DNA from: Rhabdophis nuchalis
Lineage: Eukaryota; Chordata; Lepidosauria; Squamata; Natricidae
DNA length: 64,000 nt
NCBI GenBank assembly: GCA_039707465.1
Contig: CM077644.1
Coordinates: 146,328,962 to 146,392,961, forward strand
Direction of reading: 5' to 3'
Part shown: positions 53,986-64,000 of the stretch, one piece after another
How the letters are laid out: the number at the start of each line of letters is the position of its first letter
How positions within the stretch are numbered: the stretch's first letter is position 1
Translations under genes and position numbers: made by a program
Notes under the pieces: generated by a model
Told to the model about the DNA's origin: nothing
The model's input: only the letters and a program-made list of their open reading frames with translations
The model's database searches: none

Positions 53986-54236
53986 CCTTTCCTTTCCTTC
54001 CCGTTGGGTCACTGGCAGCGGCGGGCCAGATTTACTTCCAGGTACACCGGTGGAACCCCCTCTCACCGGTTCTCTAAATTTCACCAACCGGCTCTCGCGA
54101 GTAGCTGCGAGCCTGCAGAAACACACCACTGGTGTGGGACTTCAAGTCCCACAATTCCCCAGTCAGTGTTCCCCAGCCTGTTGGCTAGGGAAATCTGGGA
54201 ATTGATGTCCACTCATTTTTGCTGAGAATTGAAAAA

Positions 54237-54644
54237 ATACTACTCTAGGAAGACCACATCAAAACCAAATTCAGCCATAATGCAGAAGAACGACAAAACA
54301 TACTTTTATAGGTTAGAGAAATAGACTGAATTGAGCAGAACGAAATTCTAGAGAGAAAAGTGCAAAGTTCTTCACTGAACATACCAAAGTCAGATGCGCA
54401 AGTATAAAATGGGAGAAACCTGATTTACTGATGATAAAAATGTTAGAATGGTCATTGACTGCCAACAGAATACAAGTCAGTAGTGTGGCATGACTGGAAA
54501 AAATGAAGAAAAAATAATAATGTTAAACTGCATTAACAAAAAAGCAGTTTCTAAATTCAACTTATTTGGTTGGCTTCCACCTATTTTGTTTCGATTTGTG
54601 TTGCCTCTGAGTCAGTTTTTCACTCCTGTTGACTGTCTGGATTG
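54237..54644. other. Unassigned DNA
   Basis: No feature seen. Confidence 0.5.
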
Positions 54645-54825
54645 GTAATCCATGCAGTTTTATTGGCAATGTTTTTCAGAAGTGGTTTGCCACTGCCTCT
54701 TCCCTAAGGCTGAGAGAGAGAGAGAGAGAGAGACTGACCCAAGGTTAGGCGAAAGTAGGACTAGAACTTCCAGCCCCCCCAGTTTCTCGCCTGATGACTT
54801 AACAATTACACTAAATAAGCTCTTC
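54645..54825 (-). mobile_element. tRNA-derived SINE with (GA)n
   Basis: 'ttattggcaatgtttttcag', 'gtggtttgccactgcctctt' and 'ctgacccaaggttaggcgaa' then an inverse B box 'gtaggactagaacttcc' give minus orientation. A (GA)12 tract lies at 54712-54732. Confidence 0.65.
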
Positions 54826-54844
54826 TTATTGATTAGATTTTTTT

Positions 54845-54998
54845 TTATCTTGCTTTTATTTTTGGTGAACTCAAGGTGGCTCCTTCATTTTATTTTCCCA
54901 CAACAACCATTGTTAAGGTGGGTTGTGGTGAGAAATGGTAATTCTCAGCCCAAGGTTGACCAGTTGGCTTTCAAGTATAACACTTTAGCTACTAGATT
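54845..54998 (-). mobile_element. SINE fragment
   Basis: 'actcaaggtggctccttcat ... ccacaacaaccattgttaag ... agcccaaggttgaccagttgg' recalls the MIR-like/lizard SINE body at 25738. The head is eroded. Confidence 0.45.
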
Positions 54999-55002
54999 AG
55001 GG

Positions 55003-55128
55003 TTTCTCATCCTTGGCAAGTTTAAGATGCGTGGACCTCAACTCCCAGAATTCCCCAGCCAGCATTCTGAAATGAATTCTGAAATATGAAGTCCACACAT
55101 CTTAAAGTTGCCAAGGTTGAGTAACTCT
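55003..55128. mobile_element. Palindromic MITE, TTTCTCAACCTTGGCAA subfamily
   Basis: 'tttctcatccttggcaagtt' and the inverse 'aagttgccaaggttgagtaa'. Flanks 'tactaga' and 'aactaga' are a likely duplication. A local repeat 'attctgaaatgaattctgaaat' lies in the loop. Confidence 0.75.
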
Positions 55129-55169
55129 GAACTAGACCAAATTATCTTTCTTTCTCTCTCTCTCTCCAG

Positions 55170-55590
55170 CTGACAGCATTGCACTCTAAGAAGGATTCAG
55201 AGGAAAATGGAGCAAGTTCAAGGAAAGGGCACCAAGAATGAAAATGACATTGTTTGAAAAGAAACCGAAACAGCTGGGCATGTTTCACTTTGAAAACTAA
55301 GACTGAGGATGAGGGAGGATAAGATAGTATTCTTCAGATACTCCAAAGGATGTCAGATAGAAGGTCAAATTCTGTTCTCCATCACTCGATCGTGTATAAC
55401 ATGGAACAATGCAATGAAATTACAGTGAGGCTGGTTCTATCTAAATGCTAGCAAAAATGTCTTAAGAGTCAGGCCGGTTTGGCAGTGAAACCAATTATCC
55501 AGAAAAGTGGTGGGCCTCTTTCCCTTCTTCAAACAGAGACCAGATAGCCATCTATCTGGGATTCCTGCAATGAGTCTCTGTGGCCTTAAT
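55170..55590 (+). mobile_element. Old CR1 LINE fragment
   Basis: 'agttcaaggaaagggcacca', 'actgaggatgagggaggata', 'ggcagtgaaaccaattatcc' and 'cttcttcaaacagagaccag' follow the CR1 ORF2 C-terminus and 3' UTR in order. No frame remains. Confidence 0.6.
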
Positions 55591-55963
55591 GAGTCTATGA
55601 AATACATCTTAACTCATCTTCAATGCAACTACTAGGGACCAGTAGTCCATAAGGTTTCTGGTTTCACACAGCACAAAAAATGATTTAACAAACAACTATG
55701 TCATGTATTAGATTTTTAGAGTGACCCTTTTCCTGACCCTTAATTGACTGGAGTGCTGATTCATGGGATCTAAAAATGACCCATATTGATCTGTTACAGA
55801 AACCCAGACAATGATTACTATAATGCCTAATTAGTTTGTACCTTAGGGTACCTAGGGGCTGATATTGGCATGAATGCTTTTTTAAAGTTCACGTTTTCAT
55901 CCCCTGTGAGGTTCTTCTCATTGCTTGTCATATTCAAGGTACAATGTTTTCTGTTTATAGAAA
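55591..55963. other. Unassigned DNA
   Basis: No feature seen. Confidence 0.5.
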
Positions 55964-55971
55964 AGATAATC

Positions 55972-56318
55972 CAGTGGTGGGATTCAAATAATTTAACAAC
56001 CAGTTGGGTTGGCGTGGCTCAGTGGTCATGTGACTGGGTGGGCATGGCCAACTCAACATCACTCATGTCGATGGGCACTTTGCTTTAGCTGTTACAATGT
56101 AACCAGGGTTAACCAGAGAGGCAGTTTCTGTAAGCAGGGCAATAAAGGTTAGGCTAGAAATACCAGAATGTTTCCTTCTTGCCTTCCTTACTGAATTAGC
56201 CCTGTAAAAGTGGAAAAAACAAAATGAGATTTCTTCCCACAACCGGTTCTCTGAACTGCTTAGAAAGTTAACAACTGGTTCTCCCGAATAGGTGTGAACT
56301 GGCTGAATCCCACCACTG
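55972..56318. mobile_element. hAT MITE, CAGTGGTGGGATTC variant
   Basis: CAGTGGTGGGATTCAAAT left, GAATCCCACCACTG right; AGATAATC flanks both (55964-55971, 56319-56326). It has the 'catgtgactgggtgggcatgg' block but no TTTC tract. Confidence 0.92.
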
Positions 56319-56326
56319 AGATAATC

Positions 56327-57168
56327 TAATATTAGCTCATTTTTAGGAAACTTAGTACTAGGTCTCAAGCTTACCTAACTTTTAGGAAATTCAATCCTGC
56401 ATCTCCTATATATAAACAGATGGAGGATTTTAAAAAAAATGAAAAGACAAAAGAACTCAATTAATTAATCAGTTAATTTCATCTTTTCTAATGGAAATTT
56501 AAGAACCGCAAGTTTTGGTCTACTACACAGGAAATCAGGAACTAAATAATTCAACTGGCTAATTTTATAATTCCCATTAATTCTCCTAGAATAAAAATTG
56601 CTATTACTTTTTCTTTTTTTTTTAGCTTTTCATAGCTTCCCTTTCATTACTGGATTTAAGAATATTGTGTAGAGAAATATATACTGTATTTAAGAGTAGT
56701 TCTTAGATTAGGATAGTAAAGAAAGATGTTTAATATCTTTTTATTTTTATTTATATTTTAAAAAGATTTAAAAATCTTATTAAGAATCAGCTTATTTGAA
56801 TTGCAAAGGACATGAGAGTTTCACCTGGAAAATTTACATGTTAACAAGGTTTAGAGGGGGATTGTCTTCATGTTTTTTTCCCCTAAAAGGAAAGAATTGC
56901 TTCAGTAAATAGAAAAAAAGAGGGTGAGGAAGAAAGAGTAAGAAACAAAGAAAACAATAGGTAAATGTCCCCTCTACTTTTCTATTTTTAACCATTATTA
57001 TCTTCCTAGTATGCCTTTTTCACGAGGGAATAAAATATGAAATGTTCTTAATTTCCAGGAGTGATAGAGAGAAAACAGAGGTGAAACAGTGTGTTTACTT
57101 CAGAATACTTGCTGTAGTCTTTTTTTTCTTTGTTTGGTCAACAATGTCTTTTCATATCCTCATTGATT
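56327..57168. other. Unassigned DNA
   Basis: AT-rich; no feature. Confidence 0.5.
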
Positions 57169-57176
57169 ATTTAGAT

Positions 57177-57301
57177 CAGGGGTGTCCAAACTTGGGAACT
57201 TTAAGACTTGTGGACTTCAACTCCCAGAATTCCCAGCCAGCTGGGGAATTCTGGGAGTTGAAGTCCACAAGTCTTAAAGTTCCCAAGTTTGGACATCCCT
57301 G
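57177..57301. mobile_element. Palindromic hAT MITE, TGTCCAAACTTGGG subfamily
   Basis: CAGGGGTGTCCAAACTTGGG and its near inverse; ATTTAGAT (57169-57176) and GTTTAGAT (57302-57309) differ at one base. Confidence 0.9.
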
Positions 57302-57309
57302 GTTTAGAT

Positions 57310-57865
<556 letters not shown>

Positions 57866-60112
57866 TTAATACTTATAAACCGCTCCCTCTCCCCATAGGG
57901 ACTCGGGGCGGTGCACAGGTAGAATAAAAACAATAAATACATACAAACATTCCTTAAAAACAAATTAAACCTAACCTGCGCTAAAGTTTCCCATTAAAAC
58001 TGAACTATACTAAAACTACCCAGTAAAACCCCAAAGACAGAGAGACTATCCTAGGCCGGCCAGACAGAAAAGATGAGTTTTTAATTTAAGACGGAAGGAG
58101 CGGAGGTCTGTGGTCGTCCTAATATCGGGGGGAAGGTCGTTCCAGAGGGCCGGGCCCGCCACAGAGATAGCCCTTCCCCTGGGTGTCGCCCGCTGACAGT
58201 GTCTAGTGGACGGCACCCAGAGAAGTCCCTCTCTGTGGGAGCGAATCGGCCGTGAGGATGTATGAGGCAGGATCCGATCCCGCAGGTAGCTAGGTCCCGA
58301 GCCATGGAGCGCTTTAAAGATGATAATTAACACCTTGAAGCGCACCCGAAAGACGACAGGTAGCCAGTGCAGCTCGCGCAAGAGCGGTGTTACATGGGTA
58401 AACCTGGCGGTTCCCATAATTGCTCGCGCGGCTGCGTTCTGGACTAGCTGAAGCCTTCGGGTGCACCTCAAGGGGAGCCCCATGTAGAGAGAGTTACAAT
58501 AGTCCAGTCGGGATGTCACGAGCGCATGAGTGACTGTGCAAAGGGCGTCCCGATCCAATAGGGGGTGCAATTGGCGAACCAGGCGAACCTGGTAAAATGC
58601 CCTCCTGGCCACGGCTGTCACTTGATCTTCCATGGACAGCCGGGCATCCAGGAGGACACCCAAATTGCGCACCTCATCCACAGGGGCAAGATGTTCGCCC
58701 CCTATGGCCAGCGATGGAGTGAGCTGGTTGAATCGGGCAGCCGGAAACCACAGCCACTCGGTCTTGGTCGGATTGAGCCTGAGTCCGTTCCTTCCCATCC
58801 AGATCCGCACGGCTTCCAGGCACTGGCACATCACCGCTACGGCATCGTTGGGGTGGTTTGGGGTAGATATATACAACTGAGTGTCATCAGCGTATAGATG
58901 GTACTCTACCCCAAAACCACGGATGATCTCACCCAGCGGCTTCATATATATGTTAAACAGGAGAGGCGAGAGGACCGACCCCTGAGGCACCCCACATGTG
59001 AGTGGTCTCGAGGTCGACCTCTGCCCCCCTGCCAACACAAATTGCGATCGGTCAGAGAGGTAGGAGGAGAACCACCGTAAAACGGTGCCTCCCACCCCCA
59101 ACCCTCCCAGCCGATGCAATAGGATACCATGGTCGATGGTATCGAAAGCCGCCGAGAGGTCTAATAGGACCAGGATGGAGGAACAACCCCCATCTCTGGC
59201 CCTCCAGAGATCATCAACCAACGCGACCAATGCCGTCTCGGTGCTATGCCCGGGCCGAAAGCCGGACTGGCGCGGATCTAGATAGTCAACTTTCTCCAGG
59301 TGACGGGGAAACTGTTGTGCCACCACACTCTCAACAACCTTCGCCAAAAAGGGAAGGTTGGAGACTGGATGGTAGTTGTTTAAAAGAGCTGGATCCAAGG
59401 AGGGCTTCTTAAGGAGGGGCCTCACCATAGCTTCTTTTAGGGAAGCAGGCAAGGAACCCTCACTTAAGGATGCGTTGACAACCTCCTGGAGCCAGCCTCG
59501 TGTCACCTCCCAGGATGCCAGTACAAGCCAGGAGGGGCACGGGTCCAATAAACATGTGGTGGCTCGCAGTCGCCCACGTAACCTGTCCATATCTTCAGAA
59601 GTAACGGAGTCAAACTCCTCCCAAACAAGATCTGTCTCGTGGCATCTCACTGGGCCATCAATGGAGGGTAGCCCGTTCTGTATCTGAGCGGTTTTCTCCT
59701 GCAGAAAAATCACAAATTCCTCTGCTCTACCCTGTAGCGGGGCTTCCCGGACCCTTTGTTGAAGCAGGGAGCGGGTCACCCTAAACAGGGCGGCAGGGCA
59801 GTTTTCTGCGGATGCTATGAGAGTAGCACAATGATGGCGTTTGGCCACTCTCAGCGCCACAATGTAAGTCCGTAAATGGGCTCTTACCTGTGTCCGGTCA
59901 GATTCAGATCGGGAAGACCTCCATCTTCTCTCTAGGCATCTCTTGCGGCGTTTCATCACCCACAGCTCCTCGGTAAACCAAGGAGCCAGGGCGGTTCGCC
60001 GCCGCAAGAGAAGCCGCAAGGGCGTGACCCGATCCAAGGCTCCCACGGCCGCACTATTCCATGCGGCCGTGAGGTCCTCCATCGGGGCACGGGTCAGGGG
60101 TACAGGAAATGG
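57866..60112 (-). mobile_element. L2-clade LINE, 5'-truncated
   Basis: 3' UTR with 'caccgccccgagtccctatg' in minus orientation, complete C-terminus, full RT. It ends at 60112 in the linker between endonuclease and RT and is joined directly to another L2 3' end. Confidence 0.93.
58046..60082 (-). CDS. L2 LINE reverse transcriptase, N-terminally truncated
   Basis: 678 codons, no interruption, colinear with residues 409-1062 of the ORF at 19277-22465 plus the native C-terminus. RT motif A VLLDLSAAFDTIDH is at about 305-318, GVPQGSVLSPLLF at about 364-376, YADD at 397-400, LRELHWLPV near 575-583, and it ends in LKTHLFCLAGLG. The endonuclease is lost by 5' truncation, so it could not insert itself. 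The first Met is incidental; the frame is open to the element edge. Close similarity to the 19 kb copy implies a common recent source. Confidence 0.92.
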   Translation of the reverse strand: MEDLTAAWNSAAVGALDRVTPLRLLLRRRTALAPWFTEELWVMKRRKRCLERRWRSSRSESDRTQVRAHLRTYIVALRVAKRHHCATLIASAENCPAALFRVTRSLLQQRVREAPLQGRAEEFVIFLQEKTAQIQNGLPSIDGPVRCHETDLVWEEFDSVTSEDMDRLRGRLRATTCLLDPCPSWLVLASWEVTRGWLQEVVNASLSEGSLPASLKEAMVRPLLKKPSLDPALLNNYHPVSNLPFLAKVVESVVAQQFPRHLEKVDYLDPRQSGFRPGHSTETALVALVDDLWRARDGGCSSILVLLDLSAAFDTIDHGILLHRLGGLGVGGTVLRWFSSYLSDRSQFVLAGGQRSTSRPLTCGVPQGSVLSPLLFNIYMKPLGEIIRGFGVEYHLYADDTQLYISTPNHPNDAVAVMCQCLEAVRIWMGRNGLRLNPTKTEWLWFPAARFNQLTPSLAIGGEHLAPVDEVRNLGVLLDARLSMEDQVTAVARRAFYQVRLVRQLHPLLDRDALCTVTHALVTSRLDYCNSLYMGLPLRCTRRLQLVQNAAARAIMGTARFTHVTPLLRELHWLPVVFRVRFKVLIIIFKALHGSGPSYLRDRILPHTSSRPIRSHREGLLWVPSTRHCQRATPRGRAISVAGPALWNDLPPDIRTTTDLRSFRLKLKTHLFCLAGLG

Positions 60113-60593
60113 CCCAATAATAATTTTAATTTATAACCCGCTCTCTCTCTCCGAAGGGACTCGAGGCGGGGCACAGGGAAATTAAAAATACAATAAAACC
60201 ACAAACAATTACAATGTTAAAATGAATTAAACCAGCCCTGCGCTAAAACCCATATAAACTAAAACTAAGCTCTAAAAATCCCTTAAAAAACAGTTTAATT
60301 ACCCTAGGCCGGCCAAGCAGAAGAAGTGTGTTTTTAATTTTTGTCGGAAGGAGCGGAGGTCCGTAGTTGTTCTAATATCGGGGGGAAGGTCGTTCCAGAG
60401 GTCGGGCCTGCCACAAAGAAGGCCCTTCCCCTGGGCGTCGCCCGCTGGCATAGCCTGGTGGACGGCACCCGAAGAAGTCCCTCTCTGTGGGAGCGAATCG
60501 GCCGCAGGGATGTATGGGGCAGGATGCGATCCTGCAGATAGCTAGGTCCCGTGCCATGGAGCGCTTTGAAGATGATAACCAATACCTGAACTT
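60113..60593 (-). mobile_element. L2 LINE 3' end adjoining the previous copy
   Basis: Begins with AATAATAATTTTAATT tail, then 'ataacccgctctctctctcc', and C-terminal coding sequence to about 60593 ('gataaccaatacctgaac'). The coding part is degraded: a deletion turns GPALWNDLPP into GPTSGTTFPP. Confidence 0.88.
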
Positions 60594-60663
60594 GTTGCCT
60601 TGGTGGGCATGTAATTAAGCTGTACACCTATCCTTGAATGGCTATCTAATGGAGGATCGGAGA

Positions 60664-60790
60664 CAGAGGTGGTATTCAGCTGGTTCTCTCTGGTTCAGGC
60701 GAACCAGTAGCGGCGGTAGTAGCCCACCCGCCCTGATATAATGCACAAACACATTTACAATGGTAGGGAAGGTAAGTGAATCCCACCACG
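60664..60790. mobile_element. Short hAT MITE
   Basis: 'cagaggtggtattcagc' and 'gtgaatcccaccacg' as ends; GATCGGAG (60655-60662) and GATCGAAG (60791-60798) match at seven of eight, with one extra base before the left end. Confidence 0.65.
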
Positions 60791-60798
60791 GATCGAAG

Positions 60799-61225
60799 AA
60801 AAGCAAAACCACACAATAAATCATGCAGAACAACAACCAGCAGTTTCTTCTTTCAGTGAGAGCTTCCAGCGATTTGCTTTGGCCCCCTGGAAGTTGTCAT
60901 AGGGCATACAATGCATATTGGACACAGTTTGGAATTAAAGCTGCTCCACAGTTTTATTTGAAGTCTCATTTGTCATACAGCATGAATACCTGGACTTCAT
61001 TTAAATGCGTACATACAGTTTGGGGTTGTCAACTTGTTAATAACATTTGATTAATCCATTCAAGATGAATAATTAACTAATCACATGTAAATAAATTTGC
61101 CTGTTGATGAAATCTCTCAGAGATGAGGTTTGGAAATAGAAAGGGAGCCTAAACTGGTCCCTAGGCTTAGTAAGCCAAGCTGCCTGGTTGCCCAAAGATA
61201 GAGGTGCCCTTTTAGAGTTTTCTTC
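60799..61225. other. Unassigned DNA
   Basis: No feature seen. Confidence 0.5.
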
Positions 61226-61233
61226 TGCTAGAC

Positions 61234-61435
61234 CAGTGGTTCTCAACCTTTCCAATGCCGCGATCCTTTAATACAGTTCCTCATGTTGTGGTGACCCCCA
61301 ACCATAAAACTGGTGTCTCGGTTCCTAAGACCATAGAAAATATGTGTTTTCCGATGGTCTTAGGTGACCCCTGTGAAAGGGTCATTCGACCCCCAAAGGG
61401 GTCATGACCCACAGGTTGAGAATTGAGAACCACTG
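61234..61435 (-). mobile_element. SPIN-type non-autonomous hAT
   Basis: CAGTGGTTCTCAACCTTTCC at the left and GAGAACCACTG at the right, with the hallmark internal 'cataaaactggtgtctcggt', 'cctaagaccatagaaaatat' and 'gggtcattcgacccccaaag'. This is the SPACE INVADERS family described from several tetrapods including squamates. TGCTAGAC and TGTTAGAC (61226-61233, 61436-61443) form the duplication. About 202 bases, no ORF. Confidence 0.9.
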
Positions 61436-61445
61436 TGTTAGACCA

Positions 61446-61670
61446 ATAGATAACAATAACAACAGCACTTTGACTGCTCCATAGTGCTTTATAGCACTCT
61501 CTAAATGGTTTACGAATGTCAGCATATTGCCCCCAACAATCTGGGCCCCCATTTTACCAACCTCAGAAGGATGGAAGTCTGAGTCCCGTCAGGATTGAAC
61601 TCCAGGAAGTGGGCAGATATTGCTGCCAATACGGCATTCTAACCCCAGCACCACCAGGGCTCCTCGGATG
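61446..61670 (-). mobile_element. tRNA-derived SINE, (GTTATT) tail
   Basis: On the minus strand: 'ggagccctggtggtgctggg' head, 'tggagttcaatcctgac' B box, 'cttccatccttctgaggttgg' body, 'aaaccatttagagagtgc' and tail 'gctgttgttattgtta'. Same family as 7655-7897. It lies directly beside the SPIN copy. Confidence 0.8.
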
Positions 61671-62523
61671 GAAAAATGCCTCCCTTTCATTTGCGGCTTT
61701 TAAAGTGGCCTTGCAGACTTTTCCACTTACCTCAAGTCACCTTTTTGCCCTGGGCAATGCACTGATTGTCTAAATGTTTTGCAGAGCTGAGCTGAAACCC
61801 AGACATTATATCATCTGCTGGAAGACAGAAGGCTGCTGTTAATCTCCTGACATCTAACTACAACCTTATTTATGTATGTGGAAATAAAGACTTAAGATGA
61901 TGGTGTTTCAAGGTCTGGATGAGTCAAGGAGAGGCAGGGAAGAAAGAATTATAGCAATTTTGAATGGTATAATGCTTGCCCAACCCAAGGGCTAATACAG
62001 AGGAAGGGCTAACACAGAGACAGAAGCACAGACATATTGCATTGAAATATATGCAACGGGACAGACAGACCTCCAAGGTCATGATTCTTCCTTCCCCCCC
62101 TAATTATTTCCACTATTGAAAGAATGAAATGAGCTCAACTCTAGACAAACAATTATCTCTTACCAGCCTGAGGTTTAGCAGTGCATGTACATGTAATCAA
62201 CATTTTTTTTGAGCTTTAGAGTCAAAACAACTTCAGGGCCTGTCTACTAGAAGGTCATGAAATGAGGATAATTAGATTGACTTATAATCTAGGTCACAGC
62301 AGACTTTGGCATCTTGTTAACCTTGGCTGTTTTAAAAAAAAGATAAAACATACAAACTTGGTTAGTATGTGGATAAGGACTATCAATAAGTCCCAGGATT
62401 ATAGGCTGGGCTGGGAAATGAAAAAAAATGTCAAGAAGGCAATAGCAAACTACTTCTTCAACTTGAAGGAAACTTTATTTACTTATTCGTTGATTACAAT
62501 TTACAGCCTGCATAAATTAAAAC
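61671..62523. other. Unassigned DNA
   Basis: No feature seen. Confidence 0.5.
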
Positions 62524-62655
62524 AGTACTTGGCAGCTTTAAGATGTGTGGACTTCAATTCTCAGAATTCTCAAGTCTGGGGAATTCTGTGATATTATTTG
62601 GGGAATCCTGGGAGTTGGTCCACACATCTTAAATCTGCCAAGATGGAGAAACACT
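62524..62655. mobile_element. Palindromic MITE, decayed
   Basis: 'cttggcagctttaagatgtg' and 'acacatcttaaatctgccaa' pair as arms; ends are eroded to '...gagaaacactaa'. Confidence 0.6.
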
Positions 62656-62869
62656 AATTAAAGCATCCATGAAATCAATAAAACATTAGCATCTTTTAAA
62701 AACAATCCCTGAAGTTGTCGATAAAGTGTTATTCTTGGGTGGTTTAAACTTGGTTCCTCAGGATAAAATGGTGATTCAGCTTCAACTGAGAATGACTTTA
62801 TCTGGCTGTTGGCCATGGATCTTCTAGGGTTAGATTGTACATGACAGGGCAATTTTACTAGGAAAAGAC

Positions 62870-63220
62870 AGTCCCAAAAGTATCAAGGACCCAAATCATA
62901 TAGGACCTTATAGATAACAACCAATACTTTGAATTGGATTGGACGATTATTAGTACCCAATGCAGCTCTTGCAGGCAGGTTTTATTTTGCTGAACTGTCT
63001 AACACTGGTCAACAGATCAGCAACTACATGTTGACCTAGTTGCATCTCCTAGGGTATCTTTAAGAAAAGTACCACATACCGTTAGAATAAGCTGCAGTAG
63101 TCTAATTGAGAGATGACAAATGTATGGATCAATACCTTCTGGTCCAGGAATACCTTCTGGTCCAGGAAAAGACATAACTGGCAATCCTGCTAAAGCTGGC
63201 CACATAATGTCCTTGTCATG
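62870..63220 (-). mobile_element. Old L2-type LINE fragment
   Basis: 'accttatagataacaaccaat', 'aatttgaattgg'-like text, 'cccaatgcagctcttgcagg' and 'aagctgcagtagtctaattg' follow the order of the L2 coding region at 58300-58620 (GFKALI..., LHWLPV..., DYCNSL...). Strongly diverged. 'aataccttctggtccagg' is duplicated in tandem at 63131-63166. Confidence 0.55.
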
Positions 63221-63424
63221 ACAAAATCTCCAGATTGCACATCAACTCTTTCAGGAAGAAAGCAAACCTATTAAGAAAAGTAGAAGGAATTTTCATGGAA
63301 CCAGAAAGCTTGGACTAAGTTATGTTGCTTGGACTCAGATGTGGTTTGTTTTGTCAAGTCCCTGTCAAGCTTCTAGACATTATGTCACTGATATATATAT
63401 AATGCAGGACTGTACATTGTTTTG

Positions 63425-63845
63425 ATTACTTTGTTGTTAGTTGAGAAGTCATGTCCGACCCATCACAACCCCATAGACAACGTTCCTCCAGGTCTTCTTG
63501 TTTGGAGTCCATTCAAGCTCACGCCGACTGCTTTGGTGACTCCATCTAGCCACCTCATTCTCTGTTGTCCCTTTTTTCTTTTGCCCTCAATCTTTCCCAG
63601 CATTAGGCTCTTCTCCTGTGAGTCCTTCCTTCTCATTAGGTGGCCAAAGTATTTGAGTTTCATCTTCAGGATTTGGCCTTCCAAGGAGCAGTCAGGGTTG
63701 ATCTCCTCTAGGACTGACCAGTTTGATCGCCTTGCAGTCCAAGGGACTGGCAGGAGTCTTCTCTAGCACCATAGTCCAAAGGCCTCAATTCTTTGGCACT
63801 CAGCCTTTCTTATGGTCCAACTTTCACAGCATACATTGCAACTGG
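63425..63845 (-). mobile_element. RTE-BovB LINE fragment
   Basis: The minus frame 63684-63463 encodes LKMKLKYFGHLMRRKDSQEK, SLMLGKIEGKRKKGQQRMRW and LDGVTKAVGV, the C-terminus of BovB ORF2. The + strand phrase 'tccaagggactggcaggagt' and 'aaaggcctcaattctttggc' is the region known from ruminant BovB-related repeats. The RT core lies outside or is lost. Confidence 0.9.
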
Positions 63846-64000
63846 GAATGGTTGCAACTGGGAATTGGTTATTTAAATTACTTAAATTCACAGGACCAAG
63901 AGTGAGCCAATTCTGCCAGATCTTACAGGATTGGTAGAAACCAGAGGAGGCAGGTGGTCACTCAAATAAAGGTGACAACCAGCAATTTGAACTTCATCCA

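Larger units (their letters stand above)
52818..54129. mobile_element. hAT MITE with TTTC tract, split by L1
   Basis: CAGTGATGAGTTTCAA at the left, GCAGAAACACACCACTG at the right, GTGTGGGA on both flanks (52810-52817, 54130-54137). Without the L1 it has the size and order of 6757-7197. Confidence 0.9.
52786..54236. mobile_element. Palindromic MITE split by a hAT
   Basis: The left part 52786-52817 'agtttctcaacctcaacaat' is one arm and 54138-54236 ('cttcaagtcccacaattccc ... gaattgatgtccact') continues it. The sequence between is the hAT element with its duplicated GTGTGGGA. It is the oldest layer of the nest. Confidence 0.7.

Overview
The window looks like transposon-rich intergenic or intronic DNA from a squamate reptile, most likely a snake or a close relative. 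The grounds are two Sauria-type tRNA SINEs, an RTE-BovB LINE fragment, a SPIN-type hAT copy, L2, CR1 and L1 LINEs side by side, and many short palindromic hAT MITEs. I saw no exon of a host gene, no RNA gene and no CRISPR array. All coding signal I can defend belongs to retrotransposons.

Layout. 0-12 kb: old hAT, SINE, L2, CR1 and L1 remnants in otherwise featureless DNA; one hAT copy (6757-7197) has a long TTTC microsatellite inside it. 11.9-16.6 kb: a Helitron-like element (TC...CTAG ends) that contains a 5'-truncated L1 with a long open ORF2 and a roughly 30-base target duplication, three CR1 3' segments, a hAT MITE and a compound tetranucleotide array. 16.6-24.2 kb: an L1-type element bounded by a 20-base direct repeat, with an intact ORF1 (361 codons) and no visible ORF2 (HAL1-like). 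A nearly complete L2 LINE with a 1062-codon endonuclease/RT ORF sits inside it. 24.2-33.7 kb: L1 interrupted by L2, hAT inside hAT, several L1 3' ends, L2 fragments and palindromic MITEs. 33.7-49 kb: mostly unassigned DNA with scattered CR1, MITEs, a mariner-like element and an internally deleted L2. 49-57 kb: a Rex1-like LINE, a Sauria SINE and a three-level nest (MITE > hAT > L1). 57.7-64 kb: a second large L2 (678-codon ORF) with an (AAT)n(ATT)n tail next to a further L2 3' end, then SPIN, SINE and BovB copies.

How the parts relate. Autonomous LINEs (L2, L1, CR1, BovB) supply reverse transcriptase and are the presumed source for SINEs and shortened derivatives; none of the hAT, Helitron or mariner copies carries a visible transposase or helicase, so they would depend on enzymes encoded elsewhere. 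Matching 8-base duplications flank most hAT copies and make their borders exact. The most unusual items are the ORF1-only L1-like element, the end-to-end L2 deletion derivative, and the nests whose duplications give the order of insertion.
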